The notes under the pieces were generated by a model. It had not been told where the DNA came from, did no database searches, and saw nothing but the letters and a program-made list of their open reading frames with translations. DNA of 64,000 nucleotides, from assembly GCA_963717125.1 (NCBI GenBank), contig CAVQVG010000007.1, positions 248,001-312,000 on the forward strand, written 5' to 3'. Numbering within the stretch: the stretch's first letter is position 1; the number at the start of each line of letters is the position of its first letter. The position numbers and the translations under genes were made by a program. This document shows, piece by piece, positions 1 through 9,094 of the stretch. This stretch comes from RYN-230 sp963717125. Lineage in GTDB: Bacteria; Actinomycetota; Actinomycetes; Streptosporangiales; Streptosporangiaceae.

Positions 1-54
1 TCCTGACCAGACCGCCCGGCCGGGTTACCCGCGCGCGGCGGGCAGAATCGAAGA

Positions 55-1491
55 GTGCGATTCCTTACCGGGCGGCTGCCCGCCCACGACCTGACCTACA
101 ACGACGTCTTCCTGGTGCCCAGCCGCTCTGCGGTGGCGTCCCGGCTGGACGTGAACCTGGCCACCCGGGACGGCAGCGGCACCACCATCCCCATCGTCGT
201 GGCCAACATGACCGCGGTGTCCGGCCGCCGGATGGCGGAGACGATGGCCCGCCGCGGCGGCCTGGCCATCCTGCCCCAGGACATCCCGGCCGACGTGGTG
301 GCCGAGGTGGTGTCCTGGGTGAAGAGCCGGGACCTGGTCCACGACACACCGATCACGCTCGGGCCCTCGGACACCACCGGCGAGGCGCTCACCCTGCTGC
401 CCAAGCGGGCCCACGGCGCCGTCGTGGTGGTCGAGAACGGCCGCCCGGTCGGCGTGGTGACCGAGTCGGACTGCACCGGGGTGGACCGGTTCACCCAGCT
501 CCGCGACGTCATGTCCAGCGAAGTCCTCACGCTGCCAGCCGGCACCGACCCACAGCGGGCGTTCAGTCGGCTGCACGATGGCCGGCACCGGCTCGCGCCG
601 GTGGTGGACGAGACGGGCCGGTGCGTGGGCATCCTGACCCGGACCAGTGCGCTGCGCGCCACGCTGTACCAGCCGGCCACCGATGGGCACGGGCGGCTGC
701 GCATCGGCGCCGCGCTCGGCATCAACGGGGACGTGGCGGCCAAGGCCAAGCTGCTGCTGGACGCCGGGGTGGACGTGCTGGTGGTGGACACCGCGCACGG
801 TCACCAGGACAAGATGATCAGCGCGCTGCACGCGGTCCGCGGGGTGAGCCCGCAGGTCCCGGTGGCCGCGGGCAACGTGGTCACCGCGGCGGGCGTGGCC
901 GACCTGGTCGCCGCGGGCGCGGACATCGTCAAGGTGGGCGTGGGGCCCGGCGCGATGTGCACTACCCGGATGATGACCGGGGTGGGCCGGCCGCAGTTCA
1001 GCGCGGTCCTGGAGTGCGCCCAGGAGGCCCGGCGGCTGGGCGCCCACGTGTGGGCCGACGGCGGGGTCCGGCACCCCAGGGACGTGGCCCTCGCGCTCGC
1101 CGCGGGCGCGTCCAACGTGATGATCGGGTCCTGGTTCGCGGGCACCTATGAGTCGCCGGGCGACGCGTTCCGCGACCCGGACGGCCGGCTGTACAAGGAG
1201 AGCTTCGGCATGGCGTCGGCCCGGGCGGTGCGGCTGCGCACCACGGCCGACTCCTCGTTCGAGCGGGCCCGCAAGGCGCTGTTCGAGGAGGGCATCTCCA
1301 CCGCGCGGATGTACCTGGACCCGCAGCGGCCCGGGGCGGAGGACCTGCTCGACGCGATCACCGCGGGGCTGCGCAGCGCGGCCACCTACGCGGGCGCCGC
1401 CGACCTGGAGGAGTTCCACCAGCGCGCGCTGGTCGGCGTGCAGAGCGCGGCCGGTTACGCCGAAGGCCAGCCCCTCCCGACCTCCTGGTAG
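55..1491 (+). CDS. guaB1: GuaB1-family IMP dehydrogenase/GMP reductase-like protein
   Basis: 478 aa, (beta/alpha)8 barrel of the IMPDH/GMPR family with a CBS-domain insert at about residues 95-215. The flavin-free active-site loop is visible as GVGPGAMCTTR, with the nucleophile cysteine at residue 302. The N-terminal YNDVFLVPSRS matches the family. Actinobacterial GuaB1 proteins, which are distinct from the essential GuaB2 IMPDH, have been reported to act as GMP reductases (GMP + NADPH to IMP + NH3) in purine salvage, so the usual label IMP dehydrogenase is probably wrong. Start is GTG at 55. A long hairpin follows the stop. Confidence 0.9.
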   Translation: MRFLTGRLPAHDLTYNDVFLVPSRSAVASRLDVNLATRDGSGTTIPIVVANMTAVSGRRMAETMARRGGLAILPQDIPADVVAEVVSWVKSRDLVHDTPITLGPSDTTGEALTLLPKRAHGAVVVVENGRPVGVVTESDCTGVDRFTQLRDVMSSEVLTLPAGTDPQRAFSRLHDGRHRLAPVVDETGRCVGILTRTSALRATLYQPATDGHGRLRIGAALGINGDVAAKAKLLLDAGVDVLVVDTAHGHQDKMISALHAVRGVSPQVPVAAGNVVTAAGVADLVAAGADIVKVGVGPGAMCTTRMMTGVGRPQFSAVLECAQEARRLGAHVWADGGVRHPRDVALALAAGASNVMIGSWFAGTYESPGDAFRDPDGRLYKESFGMASARAVRLRTTADSSFERARKALFEEGISTARMYLDPQRPGAEDLLDAITAGLRSAATYAGAADLEEFHQRALVGVQSAAGYAEGQPLPTSW

Positions 1492-1507
1492 CTCACCCTC
1501 GATCAGC

Positions 1508-1547
1508 GGTTCGAATTTTTGCCCCTATGAGGGCAAAAATCCGAACC
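1508..1547. terminator. 17-bp inverted repeat after guaB1
   Basis: Arms ggttcgaatttttgccc (1508-1524) and gggcaaaaatccgaacc (1531-1547) pair over 17 bp with one mismatch around a 6-nt loop. It is AT-rich for this genome and lies 17 nt past the guaB1 stop. A terminator is the simplest reading. It lacks a trailing U-run. Confidence 0.6.
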
Positions 1548-1588
1548 ACTAAGGCGTAGCCGTTTCCGAGAGGGATGGGGATGGGCAA

Positions 1589-2473
1589 ATGAACGTGTCA
1601 TGGGACGTGGCCGTGCCGGCCCGGGCCGAGCTGGGCGAGCGGCCGTTCTGGGACGCCGCGGTGGCCGCGCTGATGTGGGTGGACATCCTGGCCGGGCAGT
1701 TGCACCGGTACCGGCCGGGCGCGGGTGATTGCGTCTTTCACACCGCTGGGATGCCGGTCGGCGCGGCGGCGCCGCGGTCCGGCGGTGGGTATGTGCTGGC
1801 CGGGGCGGACGGGTTCCGGCTGGTCGGGGCCGACGGGCAGCCCGCTGGGGGGCCGTGGCGCCCGGCCGGCATGCTGGCCGACGTCCGGTTCAACGACGGG
1901 GCGTGTGACCCGGTGGGCCGGTTCTGGGCCGGCACTGTGGCCGGGGACCGGCGGGCCGGGGCGGGCGCGCTGTACCGGCTCGACCCGTCCGGCCAGATCT
2001 CGGTGCTGCTGGACGGCGTGACCGAGTCCAACGGGCTGGGCTGGAGCCCGGACGGGGGCACGTTCTACTACATCGACTCGGGTGAGCCGCGGCCGCGGAT
2101 CCGGGCCTTCCCCTGCGATCTGGCGGCCGGCACGCTGGGCGCGCCCCGGGATCTGGTCCAGCCGCCGCCGTCGCACGGCACCCCCGACGGCCTGGTGGTG
2201 GACGCGGACGGTTGCCTGTGGGTGGCGTTCTGGGGTGGTAGCGCGGTGCGCCGGTACGCGCCGGACGGCGCGCTGCTGGCCGAGCTGCCGGTGCCGGTGT
2301 CCCAGCCGTCCTGCCCGGCGTTCGGCGGCCCCGGGCTCGGCGACCTGTACGTCACCACGGCCTGGGAGAACATGACCGAGGCAGAGCGGGCCGCGGAACC
2401 GCTGGCCGGGCACCTGCTGCGCACCCGGGTCGACGGGGTCCACGGCCTGGCCGCGGGCCGGTTCGGCGGCTAG
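1589..2473 (+). CDS. SMP-30/gluconolactonase/LRE family protein
   Basis: 294 aa six-bladed beta-propeller of the SMP-30/gluconolactonase family, which hydrolyses sugar-acid lactones using one divalent metal. Visible signatures: GERPFW near the N-terminus (metal-ligand glutamate), NDGACDPVGRFWAGT (metal-binding Asn region), SNGLGWSPDG (Asn ligand) and PDGLVVDADGCLWVA (Asp ligand). There is no signal peptide, so it is cytoplasmic. ATG at 1589; the ribosome-binding site is weak (agggatgggg). It is 97 bp after guaB1, so probably a separate unit. The substrate cannot be told from sequence. Confidence 0.85.
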   Translation: MNVSWDVAVPARAELGERPFWDAAVAALMWVDILAGQLHRYRPGAGDCVFHTAGMPVGAAAPRSGGGYVLAGADGFRLVGADGQPAGGPWRPAGMLADVRFNDGACDPVGRFWAGTVAGDRRAGAGALYRLDPSGQISVLLDGVTESNGLGWSPDGGTFYYIDSGEPRPRIRAFPCDLAAGTLGAPRDLVQPPPSHGTPDGLVVDADGCLWVAFWGGSAVRRYAPDGALLAELPVPVSQPSCPAFGGPGLGDLYVTTAWENMTEAERAAEPLAGHLLRTRVDGVHGLAAGRFGG

Positions 2474-2497
2474 CCGCGGCCGAGATCGAGGAGGTCG

Positions 2498-3289
2498 TCA
2501 CTGCATTTCTTCGACCCCGACACCGGGGACAGCCTGCGTGGCTAGCGTCTGCTCGCGGACCCAGCCCGCGATCCGGTCCAGCAACGGGCCGTCCGCGCCT
2601 GACTCGGCGTGGCCGAACCCCGGCTCGATCCACAGTTCCTTCGGCTCCTGGGCCGCCTCGTACAGCCGGCGGCCGTGCTCGACCGGGAAATACAGATCCT
2701 GCTCGCCGTGCACGATCAGCAGCGGGATGGGCGAGATCAGCGCGGCCGCCTCGTCGGGCGGCATCGGCACCGGGTTCCAGCCGGATGGGCTGATCCGCGT
2801 CTTCAGCCAGGCCTTGGTGATGACCCGGCCCAGCCGGCGCTCGACGGCCCAGTGCACCCGGCGCATCGGCACCGTGCCGCGGTAGTACCAGTGCCCCGGC
2901 CCGCTGACCGAGACGGCGGCGTCCAGCCCGCCGATCAGCCCGGCGTAGCGCAGCACCACCGAGGCCCCCATGGAGAACCCGACGGCGGCGATCCGCCGGT
3001 AGCCGAGCTCGCGCGCGTACCGCACGGCCACGTCCAGGTCCTTGATCTCCCGGTCGCCCACGGTGGACAGCCCGCCGGACCGGCCGTGCCCGCGGAAGTC
3101 GAAGCTCACCACCCCGCCCGCCTCGCGCAACCGGCTGGCCACCTTCCAGACCGCGCCGTGTTGCCAGGACAAGGTAAACCCATGCGCGACGACGAACGCC
3201 ACCTCCCGGTCACCCGGCAGGTGCACGGTGTCGATAGGGATTCCGTCGTCAGTCACCAGGGTCAGCGCCTTCACCACGGGTCCGCTCAT
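2498..3289 (-). CDS. alpha/beta hydrolase
   Basis: 263 aa alpha/beta hydrolase fold. HGF oxyanion motif near residue 30, nucleophile elbow GFSMGAS, acid Asp in HGEQDLYFP and catalytic His in GFGHAESG. No signal peptide or transmembrane segment is visible. The frame stays open well upstream, but an earlier start would overlap the divergent oxidoreductase gene, so ATG at 3289 (MSGPVVKALTL) was chosen. It converges with the SMP-30 gene (24-bp gap) and diverges from the LLM gene. Substrate unknown; an esterase or lysophospholipase-like role is possible. Confidence 0.85.
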   Translation of the reverse strand: MSGPVVKALTLVTDDGIPIDTVHLPGDREVAFVVAHGFTLSWQHGAVWKVASRLREAGGVVSFDFRGHGRSGGLSTVGDREIKDLDVAVRYARELGYRRIAAVGFSMGASVVLRYAGLIGGLDAAVSVSGPGHWYYRGTVPMRRVHWAVERRLGRVITKAWLKTRISPSGWNPVPMPPDEAAALISPIPLLIVHGEQDLYFPVEHGRRLYEAAQEPKELWIEPGFGHAESGADGPLLDRIAGWVREQTLATQAVPGVGVEEMQ

Positions 3290-3380
3290 GCGTCCATTCT
3301 GCGTGACGCCGGGCGCTGGGTGCGGCCAGGCGCGGGGCAGCCGCCGGTCATGTGAGAGCCTCATGGCTGGAGGTGGATAC

Positions 3381-4254
3381 GTGAAGATCGGTCTGCAGAT
3401 CCCTGACTTCACCACGCCGGACGGCCCGGGCCGTCTCGGCCCCGACCTGGCCACGGTGGCCCGCACCGCGGACGACGTTGGCTTCGAGTACCTCGCGGTG
3501 ATGGACCACTTCTTCCAGATCGGGATGATCGGCCCGCCGGACCGGGAGATGCTCGAGGCGTACACCACGCTCGGCTTCCTGGCCGGGCACACCTCGCGGG
3601 CCAGGCTGCTGACGCTGGTCACCGGGGTGACCTACCGGCATCCGGGCATCCTGGTCAAGATGGTCACAACGCTGGACGTGCTGTCCGGCGGCCGGGGCGG
3701 GCTCGGTATCGGCGCGGCCTGGAACGACGAGGAGTCGCGCGGGCTCGGCGTCCCGTTCCCGCCGCTGGCCGAGCGGTTCGAGCGGCTGGAGGAGACGCTG
3801 CAGATCTGCCTGCAGATGTGGCGCGGCGACGAGAACCCGTACCACGGCCTGGCACTACCAGCTGGACCGGCCGCTGAACTCGCCGCAGGCGCTGACCAGG
3901 CCGCACCCGCCGATCCTGATCGGTGGCGGCGGTGAGCGGAAGACGCTCCGGCTGGTCGCCCAGTACGCCCAGGCCTGCAACCTGTTCCCCGGCCCGGACC
4001 TGGCCCGCAAGCTCGACGTGCTGCGCGGGCACTGCGAGGCGGTCGGGCGCGACTACGACGAGATCGAGAAGACCTGTTACTTCATCTATGACGTTGGGCC
4101 CAAGGGCGAGAAGGCGCAGGAAGTGGTTGACCAGCTGGGCGGGCTGGCCGAGATGGGCTTCCAGGCCGCGATCGGCGCGGTGGCGAACGTCTGGGACGTC
4201 ACCCCGCTGGAGGTCATCGGCAGCGAGGTGATCCCCGCCGTCGCCCCGCTCTGA
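3381..4254 (+). pseudogene. LLM-class F420-dependent oxidoreductase, frameshifted
   Basis: The two halves together give a full-length (~290 aa) luciferase-like TIM-barrel oxidoreductase. The first half (MKIGLQIPDF to MWRGDENPYHG) is in the frame of GTG 3381, which has GGAGG 7 nt upstream. The second (HYQLDRPLNSPQ, PPILIGGGGERKTLRL, DEIEKTCYFIYD) is one frame over. Dropping one base from ggcc at 3846-3849 restores a continuous reading. The family uses coenzyme F420 (or FMN) for hydride transfer; the substrate is unknown. Whether the shift is real or a sequencing error cannot be told. An in-frame ATG at 3363 is a less likely start. Confidence 0.75.
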
Positions 4255-4362
4255 GGGATCAGGGCGGCCCGAGCGGCCGCCGGATCCCTTGACGTGCAGC
4301 AGGTGCGCTGCGGTGATACAACGGCAGAGCCGCATCCAGCCTTGCTCATCACGGGAGCCCCC

Positions 4363-5151
4363 ATGTCCATCCTGAGTGACCTGACCGAGGCGATCCGGGA
4401 CGGCAGCATCGACGTCATCGACCTGACCGCGCCGCTCTCGGATGCGACACCGGTGATCAAGCTGCCGGCGCCGTTCGGCAACACGGCCACGTTCGCGCTG
4501 CACGAGATCAGCCGGTACGACGACCGCGGCCCGGCCTGGTACTGGAACGACATCAGCACCGGCGAGCACACCGGCACCCACTTCGACGCGCCGGTGCACT
4601 GGGTGACCGGCAAGGACGGCGCCGACGTGGCCCAGGTCCCGGTGCGCCGCCTGATCGCCCCCGCGGTCATGCTCGACTTCACCGCGCAGGCCGCGGCCGA
4701 CCCGGACTTCCTGCTGGAGATCGAGCATGTCCAGCAGTGGGAGGCCGCGAACGGGCCGCTGCCGCAGGGCGGCTGGCTGCTCTACCGGACCGGCTGGGAC
4801 GCTCGCTCGGCCAGCCAGGAAGCGTTCCTCAACGCGAACGAGACCGGCCCGCACACCCCCGGGATCTCGGTGGCCTGCGCCCAGTGGCTGGCGGGCCGGG
4901 CGGAGCTGATCGGTCTGGGCGTGGAGACTGTCGGCACCGACGCTGGCACGGCGCACTCGTTCGACCCGCCGTTCCCGTGCCACGCGTCGCTGCTCGGCGC
5001 GGGCAAGTACGGGCTGACCCAGCTGCAGAACCTGGCCCAGTTGCCGGCCCGCGGCGCGGTCGTGATCACCGGCCCGCTGCCGATCACCGGCGGCTCGGGC
5101 AGCCCGTGCCGGGCCATCGCGCTGGTCGAGCGGGCCGCCGAGCGAGCCTGA
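4363..5151 (+). CDS. cyclase family protein (metal-dependent hydrolase)
   Basis: 262 aa. The family metal-binding signature HxGTHxDxPxH is present as HTGTHFDAPVHW near residue 70. Members include kynurenine formamidase and isatin hydrolase; they open cyclic amides or lactams or hydrolyse N-formyl groups with Mn or Zn. ATG 4363 follows acgggag; the frame is open from 4294 but the earlier residues look non-coding. The stop codon shares one base (TGATG) with the start of the thiamine-diphosphate enzyme gene, so the pair is translationally coupled and probably acts in one pathway. Confidence 0.85.
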   Translation: MSILSDLTEAIRDGSIDVIDLTAPLSDATPVIKLPAPFGNTATFALHEISRYDDRGPAWYWNDISTGEHTGTHFDAPVHWVTGKDGADVAQVPVRRLIAPAVMLDFTAQAAADPDFLLEIEHVQQWEAANGPLPQGGWLLYRTGWDARSASQEAFLNANETGPHTPGISVACAQWLAGRAELIGLGVETVGTDAGTAHSFDPPFPCHASLLGAGKYGLTQLQNLAQLPARGAVVITGPLPITGGSGSPCRAIALVERAAERA

Positions 5152-6797
5152 TGCGGGTTACCGACGCGGTCGCGGCGACGCTGGCCGGGCTGGGTGCGGA
5201 CACCCTGTTCGGCGTGGTCGGCAGCGGGAACTTCCACCTGGCCAACGCGCTGATCGGCCAGGGCACCCGCTATATCGCGGCCCGGCACGAAGGCGGCGCG
5301 GCGTGCATGGCCGACGGCTGGGCGCGGACCGCGGGCCGGACCGGCCTGCTCACGGTGCACCAGGGACCAGGGTTGACCAACGCGATGACCGGGATCACCG
5401 AGGCGGCCAAGAGCCGGACGCCACTGCTGGTGCTGGCGGCCGACGTGGCCGGCTCGGCCGTCACCTCCAATTTCCGGATCGACGTGGCCGGGCTGGCCGC
5501 CGCGGTCGGCGCGGTGCCGGAACGGCTGCACTCCGCGGGCTCCGCGGCCGCCGACACCGCCCGGGCCTACCAGACGGCCACGCTGCGGCGCCGCACCGTG
5601 GTCCTGGCCATGCCGCTGGACGTGCAGGCGGGCGAGTGCGGCCGGCAGCCGCCGGCCGCCAGCCCGGTGCTCGGGCCGGTGGCGCCCGCCGCCGGCGCGG
5701 CCGATGCGCTGGCCGGGCGGCTGGCCATGGCCCGGCGGCCGGTGTTCGTGGCCGGGCGGGGCGCCCGCATCGCGCAGGCCCGCGGCGACCTGGAGCGGCT
5801 GGCCGACGCCTGCGGCGCGCTGCTGGCCACCTCGGCGGCGGCCAAGGGCCTGTTCCGGGGCAATCCCTGGGACCTGGACGTGAGCGGCGGGTTCGCCTCT
5901 CCGCTGGCCGCCGAGCTGATCACCGCGGCCGACCTGATCGTGGGCTGGGGCTGTTCGCTGAACATGTGGACGATGCGGCACGGTAACCTGATCGGCCCGG
6001 AGACCACCGTGATCCAGGTGGACGACGACGCAGCCGCGATCGGCGCGCACCGGCCGGTGCACCTGGGCGTGCTGGGCGACGTGGCCGAGACGGCGCGGGC
6101 CGCGCTCGGCGCGCTCGGCGACCGGTTCGGCAGCGGGCTGGGCTACCAGACCGACGAGGTGCGGGACCGGATCGCCCGGGAGGTCGCCTGGCGCTCGGTG
6201 CCGTATGACGACGAGGGCGGCGGCGGCCGGATCGACCCGCGCACGCTGAGCATCTCGCTGGACGCCATGCTCCCGGTGGAGCGGACGGTGTGCGTGGACT
6301 CGGGCAACTTCATGGGCTACCCGAGCATGTACCTGTCCGTGCCGGACGAGGCCGGGTTCTGCTTCACCCAGGCCTTTCAGTCGGTCGGGCTCGGCCTGGC
6401 CTCGGCCATCGGCGCCGCGATCGCCCGGCCGGACCGGCTGCCGGTCGCGGCGCTGGGTGACGGCGGGGCGCTGATGGGCGTCAGCGAACTGGAGACCGCG
6501 GCCCGGCTCGGGCTGCCCATGCTGATCGTGGTCTACGACGACGAGGCGTACGGGGCCGAGGTGCACCACTTCGGCCCAGACGGGTACCCGCTGGACACGG
6601 TCCGCTTCCCGGCCGCCGACATCGCGGCGGTCGGCCGTGGCTTCGGCTGTGCCGCCGCCACCGTGCGCGACGTGGCCGACCTGGACCCGGTCCGGGCCTG
6701 GCTGGACGGGCCGCGGGACCGGCCCATGGTGGTGGACGCCAAGGTCACCGCCAGCCGTGGCTCATGGTGGCTGGAAGAGGCGTTCCGCGGCCACTGA
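5151..6797 (+). CDS. thiamine-pyrophosphate-dependent enzyme (acetolactate synthase/benzoylformate decarboxylase-like)
   Basis: 548 aa with the three-domain plan of ThDP enzymes: N-terminal pyrimidine-binding domain with the cofactor-activating glutamate at residue 47 (AARHEGGAACMADG), a central domain, and a C-terminal pyrophosphate-binding domain with GDG at 436-438 followed by YDDEAYG in place of the usual NN end of the motif. Such enzymes decarboxylate or ligate 2-oxo acids. Coupling to the cyclase gene suggests the 2-oxo acid is made by that hydrolase. There is no small regulatory subunit gene nearby, which argues against biosynthetic acetolactate synthase. Confidence 0.8.
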   Translation: MRVTDAVAATLAGLGADTLFGVVGSGNFHLANALIGQGTRYIAARHEGGAACMADGWARTAGRTGLLTVHQGPGLTNAMTGITEAAKSRTPLLVLAADVAGSAVTSNFRIDVAGLAAAVGAVPERLHSAGSAAADTARAYQTATLRRRTVVLAMPLDVQAGECGRQPPAASPVLGPVAPAAGAADALAGRLAMARRPVFVAGRGARIAQARGDLERLADACGALLATSAAAKGLFRGNPWDLDVSGGFASPLAAELITAADLIVGWGCSLNMWTMRHGNLIGPETTVIQVDDDAAAIGAHRPVHLGVLGDVAETARAALGALGDRFGSGLGYQTDEVRDRIAREVAWRSVPYDDEGGGGRIDPRTLSISLDAMLPVERTVCVDSGNFMGYPSMYLSVPDEAGFCFTQAFQSVGLGLASAIGAAIARPDRLPVAALGDGGALMGVSELETAARLGLPMLIVVYDDEAYGAEVHHFGPDGYPLDTVRFPAADIAAVGRGFGCAAATVRDVADLDPVRAWLDGPRDRPMVVDAKVTASRGSWWLEEAFRGH

Positions 6798-6841
6798 GCG
6801 ATGCCCGTTCCGGCCGGCGCCCGGGCGGCGCCCAGCGCCGA

Positions 6842-6884
6842 CCGGGCGGCTTCCCGAGGCTGACGCCCCCGGGAAGCCGCCCGG
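6842..6884. terminator. bidirectional hairpin between convergent genes
   Basis: A perfect 14-bp inverted repeat, ccgggcggcttccc (6842-6855) and gggaagccgcccgg (6871-6884), with a 15-nt loop. It lies between the convergent ThDP-enzyme and ammonium-transporter genes and can end transcripts from both sides. Confidence 0.7.
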
Positions 6885-6925
6885 CCACTAGCCAATCCCT
6901 CCGGCTAGCCGATCTGTGCGACGGC

Positions 6926-8341
6926 TCAGCCGTCTTTTTCCGGGACCTTTTCCGGCGCGGCCGAGTTGCCCGCGGCGAGTTCCGCGGCCCGGGCCGCGCC
7001 CACCCCCGACAGAGCCATTTCCTCGGACGGGTAGGCCTCCTCGCCGTGGAACGCGACGTCGCCGATCTCCAGATCCTCGTCGGATGCCCGCAACTTCATG
7101 AACAATCCGATGCCCTTGAGTAGCAGGAACGTGACGGCTCCGTCCCAGATGATGATTGTGACCGCGGCGCCCAACTGCACCAGCAATTGGTGCGCATGCC
7201 CGTAGAACAGGCCGGTGCCGGATATGTTCACCGGGCTCTTGCCGACGCCGAGGTACTCGATCATCTTCGGGTCGGCGAGCAGGCCGACCATGAGGCCGCC
7301 GAACAGGCCCGCGATGCCGTGCGTGTAGACCACGCCCAGGGCATCGTCCACCTTGTTGAACGGCGGCACCTTGCTCAGGTAGTTCCAGGCGAACCAGACG
7401 ATGGCCGAGTTGACCAGGCCGATGATGATCGCGCCGACGCCGTTCACGTAACCAGCGGCCGGGGTGATGCCGACCAGGCCGCAGATCATGCCGTTGATGC
7501 CGCCGAGGAAGGTGGCCTTCTTCCCCGGGCCGCCGATCATGTCCATGATGATCCAGGTCATCATCGCGACCGCGGTGGCCAGGTTGGTGTTGATCACGGC
7601 CGCCGAGGCGTCGGCGCCCGCGAAGTACGGGTCACCACCGTTGAAGCCGTTCCAGCCGAGCCACAGGATGCCGGCCCCGACCGCGACGAAGAGCAGGTTG
7701 TTCGGCACCGCGTGCTCGCGGTCGCGCTTGAGCCGTGGCCCGACCACCCAGGCCGCGACGAAGCCGGAGACACCGGCCGCCAGGTGGATCACGTAACCGC
7801 CGGAGAAGTCCAGCGCACCCTTGCCAGCCCAGTAGCCGCCACCCCAGAGCAGGAACGCGTTGACCGCGTAGGCGAACGTGATCCACAGCGGCACGAAGAT
7901 CAGCCAGACCTTGAAGTTGATCCGGCCGAGCACGCTGCCGATGAACAGGATCGGGGTGATCGCGGCGAACACGAACTGGAAGTAGACCAGCGACGCCTCG
8001 GGGAACCGGAACTTGGGCATCAGGCCGTTCAGCAACGGGATGCTGGCCTGCCCCTGCTCACCGGATGCCCCGACCACCGTCTGCGGCTTGCCCAGCAGAT
8101 GCAGGCTGCCGCCGATCCACGGTTCGCCGAAGCCCATCTTGAAGGCCCACAGCACCCACACGATGAGCGTCAGGCAGAACGTGCAGAACACCATGAGCAT
8201 GGTGTTCACGGCCCACTTTTTCTGCACCAAGCCGCCGTACAGGACGGCAATGGCCGGGATGCTCATGAGGCCGACCAGCGTCGCGGCTGTCATCTGCCAG
8301 GCGTTATCGCCTGACGACAGCCAACTTGCGTAGGGAACCAC
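6926..8341 (-). CDS. amt: ammonium transporter (Amt/MEP/Rh family)
   Basis: 471 aa integral membrane protein with about 11 hydrophobic helices. Family signatures are clear: DFSGGYVIHLAAGVSGFVAA, LLFVAVGAGILWLGWNGFNG and GVVYTHGIAGLFGGLMVG. It conducts NH4+/NH3 across the cytoplasmic membrane. The soluble tail of about 55 residues is acidic and longer than the E. coli AmtB tail. GTG at 8341 has GGAGGCGGAGAG just upstream. No glnK or glnD follows, unlike many actinobacterial amtB operons. GlnR-type boxes upstream point to control by nitrogen supply. Confidence 0.93.
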   Translation of the reverse strand: MVPYASWLSSGDNAWQMTAATLVGLMSIPAIAVLYGGLVQKKWAVNTMLMVFCTFCLTLIVWVLWAFKMGFGEPWIGGSLHLLGKPQTVVGASGEQGQASIPLLNGLMPKFRFPEASLVYFQFVFAAITPILFIGSVLGRINFKVWLIFVPLWITFAYAVNAFLLWGGGYWAGKGALDFSGGYVIHLAAGVSGFVAAWVVGPRLKRDREHAVPNNLLFVAVGAGILWLGWNGFNGGDPYFAGADASAAVINTNLATAVAMMTWIIMDMIGGPGKKATFLGGINGMICGLVGITPAAGYVNGVGAIIIGLVNSAIVWFAWNYLSKVPPFNKVDDALGVVYTHGIAGLFGGLMVGLLADPKMIEYLGVGKSPVNISGTGLFYGHAHQLLVQLGAAVTIIIWDGAVTFLLLKGIGLFMKLRASDEDLEIGDVAFHGEEAYPSEEMALSGVGAARAAELAAGNSAAPEKVPEKDG

Positions 8342-8536
8342 TACTCTCCGCCTCCATGGGGCTACCCAGGAAGGGCTTGCCGGGGGGTTTCCGGTCGCGG
8401 CCCCACGCAGACCTGATGGACTGCTGGAACCCCTCCCGCGCTATCACGGCGGCGTGATCCGGGGCATCCCCCGGGCTAGCTATCCGGCCGGCCACTTCGG
8501 TGTCCGTCTAGAACGCTTCATATTTCCCATGAGCGG

Positions 8537-8563
8537 GTTTCGGCCACGTTTCCCAACTGTTAC
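8537..8563 (-). promoter_or_regulatory. GlnR-type box upstream of amt
   Basis: Reading toward amt, the sites are GTAAC (8559-8563), GAAAC (8548-8552) and GAAAC (8537-8541), each exactly 6 nt apart. This matches the actinobacterial GlnR a/b-site pattern gTnAC-n6-GaAAC, known to control amtB. The array is about 200 nt upstream of the start codon. Binding is inferred. Confidence 0.6.
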
Positions 8564-8599
8564 GCCGTAGACAACGGACCAGCGTCTGGTGGGCATCGT

Positions 8600-8615
8600 G
8601 TTTCGGCCCTGTTTC
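8600..8615 (-). promoter_or_regulatory. second GlnR-type half-box pair
   Basis: GAAAC (8611-8615) and GAAAC (8600-8604) on the minus strand, with the same 6-nt spacing as the array at 8537-8563. Together they may form an extended GlnR platform. Confidence 0.4.
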
Positions 8616-8852
8616 ACAGCGGGCGCCCAGTGCGGCCGACGGCCAGCCCGCACGGCGGATCCCCGGCCCGCGAGGCCCCGCCCGCCGGGCTGGCGCGCCG
8701 GGGCGCGCACGCTGGCGCGCCCGCGCCGCACCACCTGCCAGCGCGTTTTCCCAGCGCATGACCCGCGGGTGCGGCCCCCTGGCCGGAGCCGCCGCCCGGC
8801 CGGGCCGCGGCCACCAGGCCCGGACTGCCCGGCTTGCCCGGAAGGCCGGCCT

Positions 8853-8880
8853 GTTACCGATTCCGTCACGTTCCCGTAAC
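8853..8880. promoter_or_regulatory. possible third GlnR-like array (GTNAC repeats)
   Basis: GTTAC (8853-8857), GTCAC (8865-8869) and GTAAC (8876-8880), spaced 7 and 6 nt. It is symmetric enough to be read on either strand and lies between amt and the LacI gene. Weaker match than the arrays at 8537 and 8600. The rest of 8342-8938 shows no convincing gene. Confidence 0.3.
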
Positions 8881-8938
8881 AGTGGCAGACGGGGGTTGAG
8901 TCGCACGCGGTCCCGGAATAGTCTGCGGCTATCCGCTT

Positions 8939-8952
8939 GGTAAGCGCTTACC
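8939..8952. promoter_or_regulatory. LacI-family operator 1
   Basis: Perfect 14-bp palindrome GGTAAGCGCTTACC with the central CG typical of LacI/GalR operators. It is identical to the site at 9005-9018; the centres are 66 bp apart, about six helical turns, so DNA looping is possible. It sits upstream of the lacI-like gene and the sugar operon, implying autoregulation. Confidence 0.8.
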
Positions 8953-9004
8953 CTACCGAGCTGAGCCCGCGGCTGTGACCCAGCCGCTTATTTAAGGGCC
9001 TCTG

Positions 9005-9018
9005 GGTAAGCGCTTACC
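9005..9018. promoter_or_regulatory. LacI-family operator 2
   Basis: Second perfect copy of GGTAAGCGCTTACC, 76 bp before the GTG start of the LacI-family regulator gene, suitably placed to cover its promoter or leader. Confidence 0.8.
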
Positions 9019-9094
9019 AGAGTGGGTGGCAGCTGCTGCCCGGGCCAGCTGGTAGGCCCAGGTAGCGGCCCAGGAACCGCGAGGGAGCGTTCCA

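Noticed and set aside
8480..8906. Minus-strand open frames between amt and lacI
   Set aside because: Arg/Gly/Pro-rich composition, no ribosome-binding site or family resemblance, and the stretch contains regulatory boxes.
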